Shown piece by piece: positions 9,038 through 16,987 of a DNA stretch of 64,000 nt. Each line of letters starts with the position of its first letter. The stretch's first letter is position 1. The position numbers were made by a program, and so were the translations under genes. Source of the DNA: Mesorhizobium sp. Root552 (GTDB taxonomy: Bacteria; Pseudomonadota; Alphaproteobacteria; Rhizobiales; Rhizobiaceae); assembly GCF_001427285.1 (NCBI RefSeq), contig NZ_LMFV01000023.1, forward strand, positions 62,001-126,000. Reading direction: 5' to 3'. The notes beneath the pieces are model-generated. The model was not told the DNA's origin and ran no database searches. It saw nothing but the letters and a program-made list of their open reading frames with translations.

Positions 9038-9532
9038 CTAGATGCTTTTGTTCGCCTGCAGCCATCTTTCTAGCGCGGAAATGACGTCCGGCTGCAATTG
9101 ATCTCGGCGTGCCAGCGCTCGGCCCAACGAAGCATTCAAACGCTTATAGCCCATCTCATGCATGACGTCCCCGATCGTTAGACCACGCTTGTTCATAATG
9201 TCCCTGATCCTGGAAGTGGCCCACGCTTCCAGCCGTCGGTTCACCGCTACCTGGGTAGTGCCGCTACCGGAAGCAGGTGCTGATGGCCCGGTCATCACGG
9301 CTGTCTGAGCGTTCAGCCAGCGCAAGAATTCACGCTGTTCAGCGGCCGTGGCCTTCAGCCAGGCGTTCTTTAGCTCATGGAGCCGAGAACGCGGCTGTTT
9401 GATGCCAGACGTGATAAGAGCTTCTCGCAACGAGCTATATTTCCCGGACCTATAGTCAGAATGTATGGCGGGAAAGCGGTGCTTTAGCTGCGCCTCATAA
9501 TAGGCATTGTCGCGCTTTGGCTTCTTGGGCAT
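9038..9532 (-). CDS. Conserved hypothetical protein, accessory-element type
   Basis: A 164-residue cytosolic protein that I do not recognise. It starts with MPKKPKRDNAYYEAQLK. Residues about 20-45 (HSDYRSGKYSSLREALITSG) look helical, and the C-terminal 60 residues (RDIMNKRGLTIGDVMHEMG) resemble a helix-turn-helix. An extended start 87 bases upstream has an unlikely Trp- and Cys-rich N-terminus and was rejected. It follows the HEPN-like gene at 9827-10,324 on the same strand, with about 300 bases between them, and may be regulatory. Confidence 0.65.
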   Translation of the reverse strand: MPKKPKRDNAYYEAQLKHRFPAIHSDYRSGKYSSLREALITSGIKQPRSRLHELKNAWLKATAAEQREFLRWLNAQTAVMTGPSAPASGSGTTQVAVNRRLEAWATSRIRDIMNKRGLTIGDVMHEMGYKRLNASLGRALARRDQLQPDVISALERWLQANKSI

Positions 9533-9826
9533 CTCAAATCCATCGACATTCCAACTGTAGATGGATCTACACCAGACCGCGAGGGCCGGCCACCAGACGG
9601 TTTCCGATCCTGTGTGCATATAGCAGCAGGAGACCGAACGAAATACATCAGTGAGCTCCCCTGTGTCAGCAAACGTGATTCGGTTGGCGAACTATGGACC
9701 ACCGCCGGTGTTATGCTGGTTGCGTTCAGCGCCGAGCCGCGCCGACGCTGGTCCGGCCTTCCGGGCGCGCCTCCCTGAGAGTAACCGAAGGGAAATTTTG
9801 GCAGCAAGAATTTGAAAGGGTTAAAT

Positions 9827-10324
9827 TCAAACCTTGCCGTCAGCCGCCGCTTGGCCACCAGCAGGCGGCTGCGACGTTCGCGAAGGCTGTGAGATCAGTG
9901 TGGTCACTTTTGCGGCGACCTCATCGAGAGTCGCGGTGAGCCGGTTGATCTGTGAGGCTGTCGCCGCCAGTTCCGGCCCATAGCGCGTAATGAGATATTC
10001 CCGATTCTGGCTGAGGGTTTGCAGATGCCTGACCGTCTTTGCACGAAGGCGCAGTCCCGTTGCAACAGCGTGCTCCGTCCGCGCCCACAGGTCATGCTGC
10101 ATTTTGCGGATTTGAACGGGATTGTGTCCGCGGTGGAGAAGCAATGCCGTCAAGTAGAGTTCGATGGCCTGTAGAGCTGACAATCTGAATGGTGCTCGTG
10201 TCAGTGGCTTTCCGGGTCGCCCGAGTGTTAGAAGCTGATTGGCCGCCCTATGATATTCTTCCGCAAGTTCCTGGATCTGTTGCGGAGATGCCAGTTCACC
10301 GGGATATTTTTGTTCCACCATCAT
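9827..10324 (-). CDS. HEPN-like helical hypothetical protein
   Basis: A protein of about 165 residues with the segment LSALQAIELYLTALLLHRGHNP followed by a helical region ending in REYLITRYGPEL. This arrangement recalls HEPN-domain proteins, but I see no clear R-x4-6-H catalytic motif, so it may be a non-catalytic member. The C-terminus is a predicted coiled helix (ASQINRLTATLDEVAAKVTT) followed by a Pro/Ala/Gly-rich tail. The frame is open for 27 more codons upstream; the internal MMVEQKYPGEL was taken as the start because the upstream residues look unlike a protein start. Function unknown. Confidence 0.6.
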   Translation of the reverse strand: MMVEQKYPGELASPQQIQELAEEYHRAANQLLTLGRPGKPLTRAPFRLSALQAIELYLTALLLHRGHNPVQIRKMQHDLWARTEHAVATGLRLRAKTVRHLQTLSQNREYLITRYGPELAATASQINRLTATLDEVAAKVTTLISQPSRTSQPPAGGQAAADGKV

Positions 10325-10506
10325 GTGTCGGTTATAGCTTGGTTGCCGAAAATACTTTGTAAATGCAGGCGCGCCAAGCATCCAGCCTTTGATGTCAATA
10401 TCCAAGCATCAGGGGCGCTCACCAGACGGCTCCGCGCGAAATCTGTATAGAGCAGCACCGCGCGTGTCGGAGCGCGCCAGTGAGCTGCTGTGTGGCGGGA
10501 AACGGC

Positions 10507-11412
10507 TCAGAATGGGTCGCGCTTGAAAAGCACACCTCGATGATATGCAACAAACGGGAGTTGATCAGTTTGGAACCGTCGCGCTTTGCATGGGGTAAAA
10601 ATGCCCCAGGCTGCGATAACTTCCTGCGGAAGGCGAGGGCTGACTAAAAGCGTGCCATCGTCCTCGAATGAGATAAAGCCACGATCGAACAGCCTATCAA
10701 TATGAGGAGCGAGGAGGAGGCCGTTATGACCATCGAGCTTCTCCAAATCAGTTGAACGGGCCCATGGCTTCATATGACTGGCGACTAAGAAATCGAGTGC
10801 GGTCAGCCCTGTAACTCGGCAGCATTTTTCAATGTGGACAAGCCGATCGCGAAAAATGCCCTGTCCACGTCTGGCCTGGATGATCTGCATTTTTGTTGTG
10901 GGCGGAATGTCGGTTCTTTGTTCGGTGGCGATTTCCGTTGTCTCATCCATCGCTATCGAGTTTTCGGAATCGCATAGTTTCAACAGCAGCCGTCCCAGTT
11001 CCACTGGAAGAGCAGCCAGATAGACCCCTTGGTTACCTCGGCCGCTATCTTGGAGCGGTGCATATTTTGACGGAAGGAGCGGTCCAATCTGCTCCATGTG
11101 GTCAGCCGGACGGATCACTGTGTCGGCACTAAAAAAGCGCACAGGTAGGCGCCAACCCTGAATGTTCCAATAGTCTCCCGCAGACCCGAACTCCACCGGT
11201 TTCGGGCTGGAGTAAGCTGGCGAGATGGCAACGCCAATGTCGCTTATGTGCTGGTTATAGAACGAAAAAATAATATCGCCTGGCTCAACTGCCGTCATGT
11301 TGTCATAGAAAACGTTTCTACCACCGTCTCGCTTGGTTTTCGGCGACCATAAATACCCTCCGCCAATCTCGCTTTCATGTGTTTGGTTCTGATTCACCCA
11401 CCAGTATTTCAT
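10507..11412 (-). CDS. HNH endonuclease with N-terminal EVE-like domain
   Basis: A 301-residue protein. The C-terminal half contains an HNH_2-type nuclease: CRVTGLTALDFLVASHMKPW, then LDGHNGLLLAPHIDRLFDRG, with the first His in ASHMKPW, the Asn in DGHNGLLL and the His in APHIDRLFD. The N-terminal 150 residues (KYWWVNQNQTHESEI, VEPGDIIFSFYNQHIS) resemble an EVE/PUA-like domain, which in other proteins reads modified bases. Such a pairing fits a modification-dependent restriction nuclease. Its ATG overlaps the stop of the upstream DUF4268 gene by 4 bases, so the two are translationally coupled. Confidence 0.85.
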   Translation of the reverse strand: MKYWWVNQNQTHESEIGGGYLWSPKTKRDGGRNVFYDNMTAVEPGDIIFSFYNQHISDIGVAISPAYSSPKPVEFGSAGDYWNIQGWRLPVRFFSADTVIRPADHMEQIGPLLPSKYAPLQDSGRGNQGVYLAALPVELGRLLLKLCDSENSIAMDETTEIATEQRTDIPPTTKMQIIQARRGQGIFRDRLVHIEKCCRVTGLTALDFLVASHMKPWARSTDLEKLDGHNGLLLAPHIDRLFDRGFISFEDDGTLLVSPRLPQEVIAAWGIFTPCKARRFQTDQLPFVAYHRGVLFKRDPF

Positions 11413-12440
11413 CGCGTATCTCCGGTAGGTGTAGTTTCCATCGAGAACACAGCTTCGTCTTCGGACGCCTCTTCGATCTCTAAGTCGATCATCCGCACCC
11501 GATTTGCAAAGACATCACGAAAGCGCGTCATCCGGTCGAGCATCCACGTATGAAGTCTTGGGAATGTGTGCTTGTCAGCCGCATCAACGTCTTCAAGGAA
11601 GCTGGCGATGCGACATCCTTTCTTGCCATTCAGATCCTGCCAATCGAGCCGCTCACCAAATTCAGCCTCGATCGACTCTCGTTGCGCGAGAAGTTGTTTA
11701 AAGGCGATCTTTAGCGGATCGCTATGTATATAGAGTTCGACACCCACGCGCTGTTTGCTCATAGTGATTGTGCAACTTATCGCGAAGCCGGCCCGACCAA
11801 TGGGAAACTCATGCCAATGGTCTTTGCCCGGTGTGCGAATGCGGAATTTGCTGTCGCTAGCATCCAAGAATTTTGCAAATGAAGTCCAGTAGGCGATACG
11901 TGCCTTGTGGCGTTCTGCCAACCCGTCGGATGCAGCCTCACGAGCCGCCGCACCTACTCTTCGGGCCCAATTGTTTGGTTTCGCGACTACCCTCAACACG
12001 GGCGCGGGCACACTGTCAGCAATTCGAAGTGCCGCTACTTCTATAGCAAAGAAATCGAAATCCTCCACCGTGCTCGCGTTCAGCCAGTCGATGGCAGCTC
12101 GATGGTCCTCCTTTATACGTTCTGCAATCCATACCATCGTCGCTCTACCACTGAGGCTGGCGACGTAACTTATGAGCTGACCGAGATGCTTGTGATCGGT
12201 AGCTCCGAACTGGTTTTCAACGATTACCGGGTTGCCTTGAGAATCCTCGGCCAGAATGTCGATCCGGAAATCGCCGGCGGACATTTCAGTTCCCTTGAGT
12301 TCAAGCTCATCAATATCGAGGGCTTCGGCAAGCAGATCGAGATTCTGTGCTAGCCACGGAGTGAAAACGTAGGGCTCATTTTGCCAGACGTCAGTTGTCC
12401 TAACTGTTGTTATCCTACCTAGTGCTGGCAACATCTTCAT
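11409..12440 (-). CDS. DUF4268 domain protein, nuclease-like
   Basis: A 343-residue protein with an N-terminal region typical of PD-(D/E)XK-like folds (MSAGDFRIDILAEDSQGNPVIVENQFG: D-I-L then E-N-Q), followed by a C-terminal DUF4268 domain (RIAYWTSFAKFLDASDSKFR and AISCTITMSKQRVGVELYI). DUF4268 proteins are common in defence islands; their exact role is not established. It is the upstream member of a two-gene operon with the HNH nuclease. The ATG used follows GAAGGG; in-frame alternatives (a GTG 27 bases upstream and an ATG 6 bases downstream) would change little. Confidence 0.82.
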   Translation of the reverse strand: MKMLPALGRITTVRTTDVWQNEPYVFTPWLAQNLDLLAEALDIDELELKGTEMSAGDFRIDILAEDSQGNPVIVENQFGATDHKHLGQLISYVASLSGRATMVWIAERIKEDHRAAIDWLNASTVEDFDFFAIEVAALRIADSVPAPVLRVVAKPNNWARRVGAAAREAASDGLAERHKARIAYWTSFAKFLDASDSKFRIRTPGKDHWHEFPIGRAGFAISCTITMSKQRVGVELYIHSDPLKIAFKQLLAQRESIEAEFGERLDWQDLNGKKGCRIASFLEDVDAADKHTFPRLHTWMLDRMTRFRDVFANRVRMIDLEIEEASEDEAVFSMETTPTGDTR

Positions 12441-12616
12441 GCATCCCTTCGAGCGACTTATGTGCACGCCGTGAAGCAGAGTCTGTCATAGTGGAATAGA
12501 TTGAATGATTCGTTCTCTAAGGTTGCATGTTCAAACCACTGGCAAAATGCCACCGGGCTAACATCTGATCAGCTCCGGGCTTCGCTTCCGGCACAGCCCC
12601 GGCACAGCCCCGGCAC

Positions 12617-12660
12617 GCACCCGACAGGATTCGAACCTGTGACCTCTGCCTTCGGAGGGC
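12617..12660 (-). pseudogene. tRNA-Arg(CCG) 3' half, inverted fragment
   Basis: Read on the minus strand, this holds the anticodon loop CTCCGAA (anticodon CCG), the variable region, the T-arm GGTTCGAATCC and the 3' acceptor strand GGGTGCG. After that the sequence departs from the expected GCCA end. It is the part missing from the truncated tRNA copies at 4895 and 12,769, but it lies in the opposite orientation to both. The tRNA gene has therefore been broken and rearranged. Confidence 0.8.
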
Positions 12661-12662
12661 GC

Positions 12663-12794
12663 ACAACTCGATTTCACCCGTTGAAGCGCTTGCGCCGTTC
12701 CGCTAAGAAGCCTTGGCTAACCGCTTCGGCGGCGCACTGTTTTCCGTATCGCGCTTGCGATCCTGAAAGCACCCGTAGCTCAGCTGGATAGAGC
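12663..12794 (+). repeat. 132-bp direct repeat, right copy
   Basis: Second copy of the sequence at 4789-4920, differing at about three positions. Its left edge abuts the inverted tRNA-Arg 3' half and its right edge ends within the truncated tRNA-Arg. The last 31 codons or so of the large serine recombinase gene are encoded, on the minus strand, inside this copy. Confidence 0.9.
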
Positions 12795-14424
12795 GGGTGC
12801 GCCACTTCCGAACAAAACTGGGCACTCCTGCGGGAGAGGCCCCACCGCCCATCACCAGCCTTTCCAGAATCGTTCTTCGTCCGTGGATACGGATTTCTGT
12901 GTCGTCGACTTCGACATTGTCGATCATGGCGCGGAGATAGGCGCGGCGGAACGGGATGGGCCCGTTCTGAATATTGTCGCGCATGATGGTCGTGAAGGCT
13001 GCGATCTTATCCTGCGTGATCCGTGCTTCGGGACGAAGCTCGGTGAGAGCGCGGTCCAGCGCGACCTGGGCGATGTCCCGCTCGGTTTTAATCGCGGTGA
13101 TGCGGTCTTTCAGAGTTTCGTCAGTGGGATCGGCGATGCCGTTCTCGATGACGTCGTAAAGGCGCTTCAAGCGCGCTTCTGTCTCGCTGAGGTTTTTTCT
13201 GAGGTTGGTGATGCGGTCCGTGTAATCGGCGCTGCGGTTTGCCTGCCGTTCGATCAAGCCCGTCAGGAGCTTTTCGACGCGCTGGGGCGTCAGAATCTGA
13301 TCCGCGATGCGTTCGGTGACGATGGTATCGAGCTTATCCATAGGGACTGAGCGGCCCTTGCAGGCGCTCTTGCCCTTCTGGGCGCAGGTGGCGCACGCGT
13401 AGTAGCGATAGCGACCGGACTTGCCAGTTCTGAGTGTCATGCCGCCATGGCAGCTGGCACAGGTCGCAAGACCGGTCAGCAGAATGGGGCCAGTCACCGT
13501 GCGCGGCGGTGTGGCCTTAGGGTTTCTGGCCCTGAGGGCAGCTTGCAGATCATCGAAGGTCTTGCCGTCGATGATCGGCTCCACCGGGACCATGATCTGC
13601 TCGGCAACGGGCTTGTCTTCCTTGGTCTTCCAGATTTTACGGTTAAAGCGGTATTCGCCCTTATAGACGGTGCTGGTGATCAGGTTGTGCAAAGGGCCAA
13701 TGCCCCATCGCGCGCCCTGGCGCGTGCGGTAGCCGTGATCGTTGAGCCAGTTCGCCACGGCTTTGACGCCCATCGGGCCTGTTGTGCCGTCGCCTTTGGT
13801 GAAGAGCCTGAAAATTAGCCGAATGGTCTCGGCTTCGACGGGGTCGATGGCCAAACGCTTTTTGGTCTTTGAGCCGCGTTGCTCGGCGGCGATGACCTTA
13901 TAGCCATAGGGTGCTTTTGCGCCGTTCCAGAAGCCCTGACGGGCATTCTCCTGCATGGCGCGCAGCGTGTGCTTCGCGTTCTCTTTCGATTGATACTCAT
14001 CGAACAGCGCGAACACCTGCCGCACCATCACACTCATCGGATCATCACCCAAATCCTGGGTGATGCTGACCAGACGCACATTGTGCTTTCTTAAGCGCCG
14101 GACATGGTACTCCAGCGCGAAATGGTCCCGTGCGAAGCGGCTGAAGGAATGGACAAGGACGATATCGAAGGGCGCGCCCTCGGTCGTCGCCATGTCGAGC
14201 ATGCGCTGAAGTTCAGGGCGGCGATCATCGGTGCCGCTCGCACCGGGTTCGACATACTCCGCAGAGACGGTCCATCCCCGCGCTTCACAATACGCCATGG
14301 CCTGCCGTCGCTGATCGGGAATGGACAGATCATGTTCAGCCTGCCGGCCAGTTGAAACACGCAGGTACAACGCCACCCGGGTCTGCGCATCGGGAAGAGT
14401 GTTGTTGAGTGTGTCCACTGTCAT
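12703..14424 (-). CDS. Large serine recombinase (integrase), tail replaced at attL
   Basis: A 573-residue large serine recombinase. The catalytic domain (about residues 12-150) holds Ser24 in YLRVSTGRQ and HSFSRFARDHFA; next come the recombinase domain (GFWNGAKAPYGYKV onward), a zinc ribbon (CASCHGG and CATCAQKGKSACKG) and a long coiled coil (about 400-470). The family-type ending GVPSFVRKWRTR is followed by about 30 residues read from the flanking tRNA-Arg sequence and the 132-bp repeat, so the natural C-terminus has been replaced. The matching tail WRAGEDEAGHRYVIAAAI is found at 50,644-50,700. This is the integrase of the 38-kb element. Confidence 0.93.
   Translation of the reverse strand: MTVDTLNNTLPDAQTRVALYLRVSTGRQAEHDLSIPDQRRQAMAYCEARGWTVSAEYVEPGASGTDDRRPELQRMLDMATTEGAPFDIVLVHSFSRFARDHFALEYHVRRLRKHNVRLVSITQDLGDDPMSVMVRQVFALFDEYQSKENAKHTLRAMQENARQGFWNGAKAPYGYKVIAAEQRGSKTKKRLAIDPVEAETIRLIFRLFTKGDGTTGPMGVKAVANWLNDHGYRTRQGARWGIGPLHNLITSTVYKGEYRFNRKIWKTKEDKPVAEQIMVPVEPIIDGKTFDDLQAALRARNPKATPPRTVTGPILLTGLATCASCHGGMTLRTGKSGRYRYYACATCAQKGKSACKGRSVPMDKLDTIVTERIADQILTPQRVEKLLTGLIERQANRSADYTDRITNLRKNLSETEARLKRLYDVIENGIADPTDETLKDRITAIKTERDIAQVALDRALTELRPEARITQDKIAAFTTIMRDNIQNGPIPFRRAYLRAMIDNVEVDDTEIRIHGRRTILERLVMGGGASPAGVPSFVRKWRTRSIQLSYGCFQDRKRDTENSAPPKRLAKAS
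12769..12804 (+). pseudogene. tRNA-Arg with internal deletion, attL core
   Basis: The same 26-base tRNA-Arg 5' half as at 4895, followed directly by GGGTGCGCCA, the 3' acceptor strand and CCA end. About 40 bases of the middle (anticodon arm, variable region, T-arm) are missing. The acceptor strands could still pair, but no tRNA can form. GTGCGCCA overlaps the W-R codons of the serine recombinase on the other strand, which marks this as the likely crossover site. Confidence 0.75.
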
Positions 14425-14438
14425 GGCGGGCTATCCGA

Positions 14439-14678
14439 TCATGAGGTTTGGCAGTTATCGTTGTCTGATCTTTGCGGCTCTTTCGAGTCGGATTTTGATG
14501 TGCTCTTCAGTATGGCTGAGAGTTCGCTCATAAAGAATGACTCAACGACATCCAGCTCGGCATCTGTGACCGGAAAGTCATCGCCGAAATCATCAAGCAC
14601 GATTTGCGCGCCCGCCGGCTCAGAGACCTGGCCGACTGGCAACAGTATCCTGCGATCGCTGGACGATTGTCCGCGCAT
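14439..14678 (-). CDS. Small hypothetical protein upstream of serine recombinase
   Basis: A 79-residue acidic protein, ending 14 bases before the serine recombinase start on the same strand. Its middle (DDFGDDFPVTDAELDVVESFF) is strongly acidic and it has no recognised domain. The close spacing suggests co-transcription, and it might be an accessory factor for the recombinase such as a directionality factor, although that is a guess from position only. Confidence 0.5.
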   Translation of the reverse strand: MRGQSSSDRRILLPVGQVSEPAGAQIVLDDFGDDFPVTDAELDVVESFFMSELSAILKSTSKSDSKEPQRSDNDNCQTS

Positions 14679-14741
14679 CGGTCAAGTCCTTCGGTCTTGT
14701 GGGGTGAGGGAAACCGGCGGCCGTGCGCCGCCGGTTATTGC

Positions 14742-15056
14742 TCACTCATCATTCGCCGGGCGTAGATGACGATGCGGATGCTTGTCGTAACCGCGCTGCC
14801 GACAGATCGCTTCCATCGTGTTGCAGTAGCTCGCATAGGCGAACTTGTAGGCTTGCTCCCGCGTGCCCGGAAAAGTCGCTCCGGCCATCATCACTACGCC
14901 GACTGCCTGGAACATCGCGTAGATGTCCGTTTCGCTGATGGGCTTGGTGCTGTTCGCGTCCAAATACTCCATCGCCCAGGCGACAAATTCTTCTGGCATC
15001 TGGACCGGCACAAAGACGTCGAGTTCTAGTGGGGTATGTTCTCTGCGATCTTTCAT
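14742..15056 (-). CDS. Hypothetical protein of mobile-element type
   Basis: A 104-residue soluble protein of unknown function. The start follows GGAG with 6-base spacing; an in-frame ATG 12 bases upstream overlaps that ribosome-binding site. The central part (EEFVAWAMEYLDANSTKPISETDIYAMF) is helical. The last residues are His- and Arg-rich. It sits in a set of small genes between the serine recombinase and the second tyrosine recombinase, none of which I can assign. Confidence 0.6.
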   Translation of the reverse strand: MKDRREHTPLELDVFVPVQMPEEFVAWAMEYLDANSTKPISETDIYAMFQAVGVVMMAGATFPGTREQAYKFAYASYCNTMEAICRQRGYDKHPHRHLRPANDE

Positions 15057-15204
15057 TGCGATCTCCATCGTTTGGTGATGGGATCAATATGAAGGGGTTC
15101 TCGGGATCGTTTCCGCGTGGAAGTCACGAGGTTTTCTCGGTGGACCTTGTGCTGATGCTTCACGGCGAAACAGTTAGGCGTCCCGACGCAGGGCGGAGGT
15201 AGCG

Positions 15205-15408
15205 ATGGCGGAGAATGACGAATTCGCGCGGCATGAGGTGCTGCACATGGCGGCGTTCCTGGCGCGAACAGTCGCCAGCGAACTGGCCGAACATCCGGAG
15301 GTCAAAGCAAACTCGGAATGGCTTGCGCTCGCCGACCAAGCAGGTCAGTCGCTTGAAGCGCTCTACCAGGCTGTCGGTGCCGTGCATCTGGATCAGGATA
15401 GAGCCTGA
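15205..15408 (+). CDS. Small hypothetical protein
   Basis: A 67-residue helical protein (MAENDEFARHEVLHMAAFLART) with a good ribbon of Ala and Leu and a GGAGG ribosome-binding site 6 bases before the ATG. No family recognised. It points away from the neighbouring minus-strand small gene. Confidence 0.55.
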   Translation: MAENDEFARHEVLHMAAFLARTVASELAEHPEVKANSEWLALADQAGQSLEALYQAVGAVHLDQDRA

Positions 15409-15496
15409 TCCAGCCATCGCGTTCGGTGACCTAAAGCGGCTTCCGGTGCTAGCGGACGCGGCGTTTTTTCCGCCCATCCAGTACAGCGCTGTGACC

Positions 15497-15805
15497 TCAT
15501 TCGGGGAATGAGAAGCAGGGACCGTCGTATAAAACAGTACTTAGCGGCCAGCATCCCGCGTATAGAGCCAGACAGGTTAACTCCATCCACGGTGACTCCT
15601 CAAACGAGGGATATTCACCCGGGTGTGCCGCGTACCAAGCTTCACCGGCTGCGTGAATGTAAGCATACCTTGTCTCATAGAAGGCCTGCATCACCCAGGC
15701 ATCCTTCGGGCGGCCGCGATTGGCTGCAAGAGATTCAAAGGCGGCCAACATCGCATTGGACGCCGCGCCATAGCTCAGAAATGACGGAGTCTTGGTGCCG
15801 GTCAT
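15497..15805 (-). CDS. Hypothetical protein of mobile-element type
   Basis: A 102-residue protein starting MTGTKTPSFLSYGAASNAM. It is rich in aromatic residues (FYETRYAYIHAAGEAWYAA) and has no export signal. A 31-codon upstream extension is Arg-rich and lacks a ribosome-binding site, so it was dropped. Function unknown. Confidence 0.6.
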   Translation of the reverse strand: MTGTKTPSFLSYGAASNAMLAAFESLAANRGRPKDAWVMQAFYETRYAYIHAAGEAWYAAHPGEYPSFEESPWMELTCLALYAGCWPLSTVLYDGPCFSFPE

Positions 15806-15913
15806 GAGATGGTCCTCCCGTATCTGGTGTTTCGAAGATACGGGCCGTTGCGGACGCATTTCCGCGCGCAAACCGCGCGCGCAAGAAGCCGGGCCCATGA
15901 AAGGTGGGCGGAG

Positions 15914-16108
15914 CTAGAAGCGCGGGGCCATAGCCTGCTGCTTCTGCCGGATCATCCGGCGGATGGCCTCAAGGCTGGCAATAGCTTGGCGACGGGCTTC
16001 GGTGCCGGGTTGGGTTTGCGCCAGAGCGGATTGAACCTGATGTTGCAGGCGCTGCAGTTCAGGCAGTGACCGCCCCTGCAAATCGGCGATGCTGTATTGA
16101 TGCGACAT
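15914..16108 (-). CDS. Small helical hypothetical protein
   Basis: A 64-residue Gln- and Leu-rich protein (LQGRSLPELQRLQHQVQSAL) likely to form a helical hairpin. It has a strong ribosome-binding site, AAGGAGG, 6 bases ahead of the ATG, which fixes the start within a longer open frame. Function unknown. Confidence 0.6.
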   Translation of the reverse strand: MSHQYSIADLQGRSLPELQRLQHQVQSALAQTQPGTEARRQAIASLEAIRRMIRQKQQAMAPRF

Positions 16109-16423
16109 TGTATGCCTCCTTCGTTCGGAGGCCCCGACCATCGGGGCCTTGCGGCCCCGGACACACAGCATCATCGGGGGATGGTCCCGATGGACGGGCT
16201 GGAGAAAAGAAGAGGAGGAGGGAGATGAGCGGCATACTGCCAGCCATCTGCAGGAGGGCACTCGCTGACGCGGTGGATACAACCAAGGGCAAAGCGCTGG
16301 AGCCCGCAGGTTTCTGCGGGTTCGCGGGATTTTGAAATTTGCGCAATGTGGGCTGAAGACGATATAATGGAACTATATTGAGTACTGTTTTTATTACTGA
16401 TTTTTATTTGATGGATATTGGCA

Positions 16424-16660
16424 ATGCAGATCAGATTGCTGGGCGAAGTCAGCTTCGCCGAAATGCGCCAGGCCCTTTTCGAAGCTCTCAATGAAATCGA
16501 GGATGAATTTGCGATCCGCTATTCGCGCGGCGCAGTCCTGTTCATCAATCCAACAGACGGTCTCGACGAAAATGTCGTCGCGCGCCGGCGAGGACGTGTG
16601 ATTTCCAAGGTGACGAAGAAGGGTCCGTATCGTTCGGCTGCGGATGAGTATTGCCCGTGA
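16424..16660 (+). CDS. Hypothetical protein upstream of integrase
   Basis: A 78-residue protein (MQIRLLGEVSFAEMRQALFEAL) that ends RRRGRVISKVTKKGPYRSAADEYCP. The open frame also allows a TTG two codons earlier. It is the first of three plus-strand genes that end with the tyrosine recombinase, and the spacing suggests one operon. No family recognised. Confidence 0.6.
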   Translation: MQIRLLGEVSFAEMRQALFEALNEIEDEFAIRYSRGAVLFINPTDGLDENVVARRRGRVISKVTKKGPYRSAADEYCP

Positions 16661-16688
16661 ACTGATTGACCAGAGTGGGGAGGTGCGG

Positions 16689-16931
16689 ATGAGATTGCCG
16701 CCGCAATTTATCGGGCTGGAGCAGGCCCGCCAGGTGTTAGCCGAAATGGGAGTGGACCTGAACCCGCGTCAAATGAAGCGGGCGGCTGATAAAGACGCGA
16801 CCGGGCGGCGCAAATTGCCGTTCTTCGTCGATCCCATTGAAGGGACTCTGAAAATCGAAAAAGGGACACTTGTCGATATTTATCAACGGCTTCAAATAGA
16901 AGCCGAGAAACAATTTAATAATAATGGTTGA
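16689..16931 (+). CDS. Small basic protein next to integrase, possible excisionase
   Basis: An 80-residue protein (MRLPPQFIGLEQARQVLAEMG) whose N-terminal part, GLEQARQVLAEMGVDLNPRQMKRAADK, resembles the winged helix-turn-helix of excisionase/AlpA-type proteins. It sits immediately before the integrase, the usual position of a directionality factor. The ATG used has GGAGG 5 bases upstream; an in-frame ATG at 16,644 would add 15 residues and overlap the preceding gene. The excisionase role is an inference from size and position. Confidence 0.6.
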   Translation: MRLPPQFIGLEQARQVLAEMGVDLNPRQMKRAADKDATGRRKLPFFVDPIEGTLKIEKGTLVDIYQRLQIEAEKQFNNNG

Positions 16932-16987
16932 CTAACGGATTCACTTTTTGTTCTATATTTTTAATATCAAATATAATCGCAGTTTTC

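Noticed and set aside
12601-12622. Short GCCCCGGCACA direct repeats as a CRISPR or iteron array
   Set aside because: Only two or three imperfect units without spacers of regular length.
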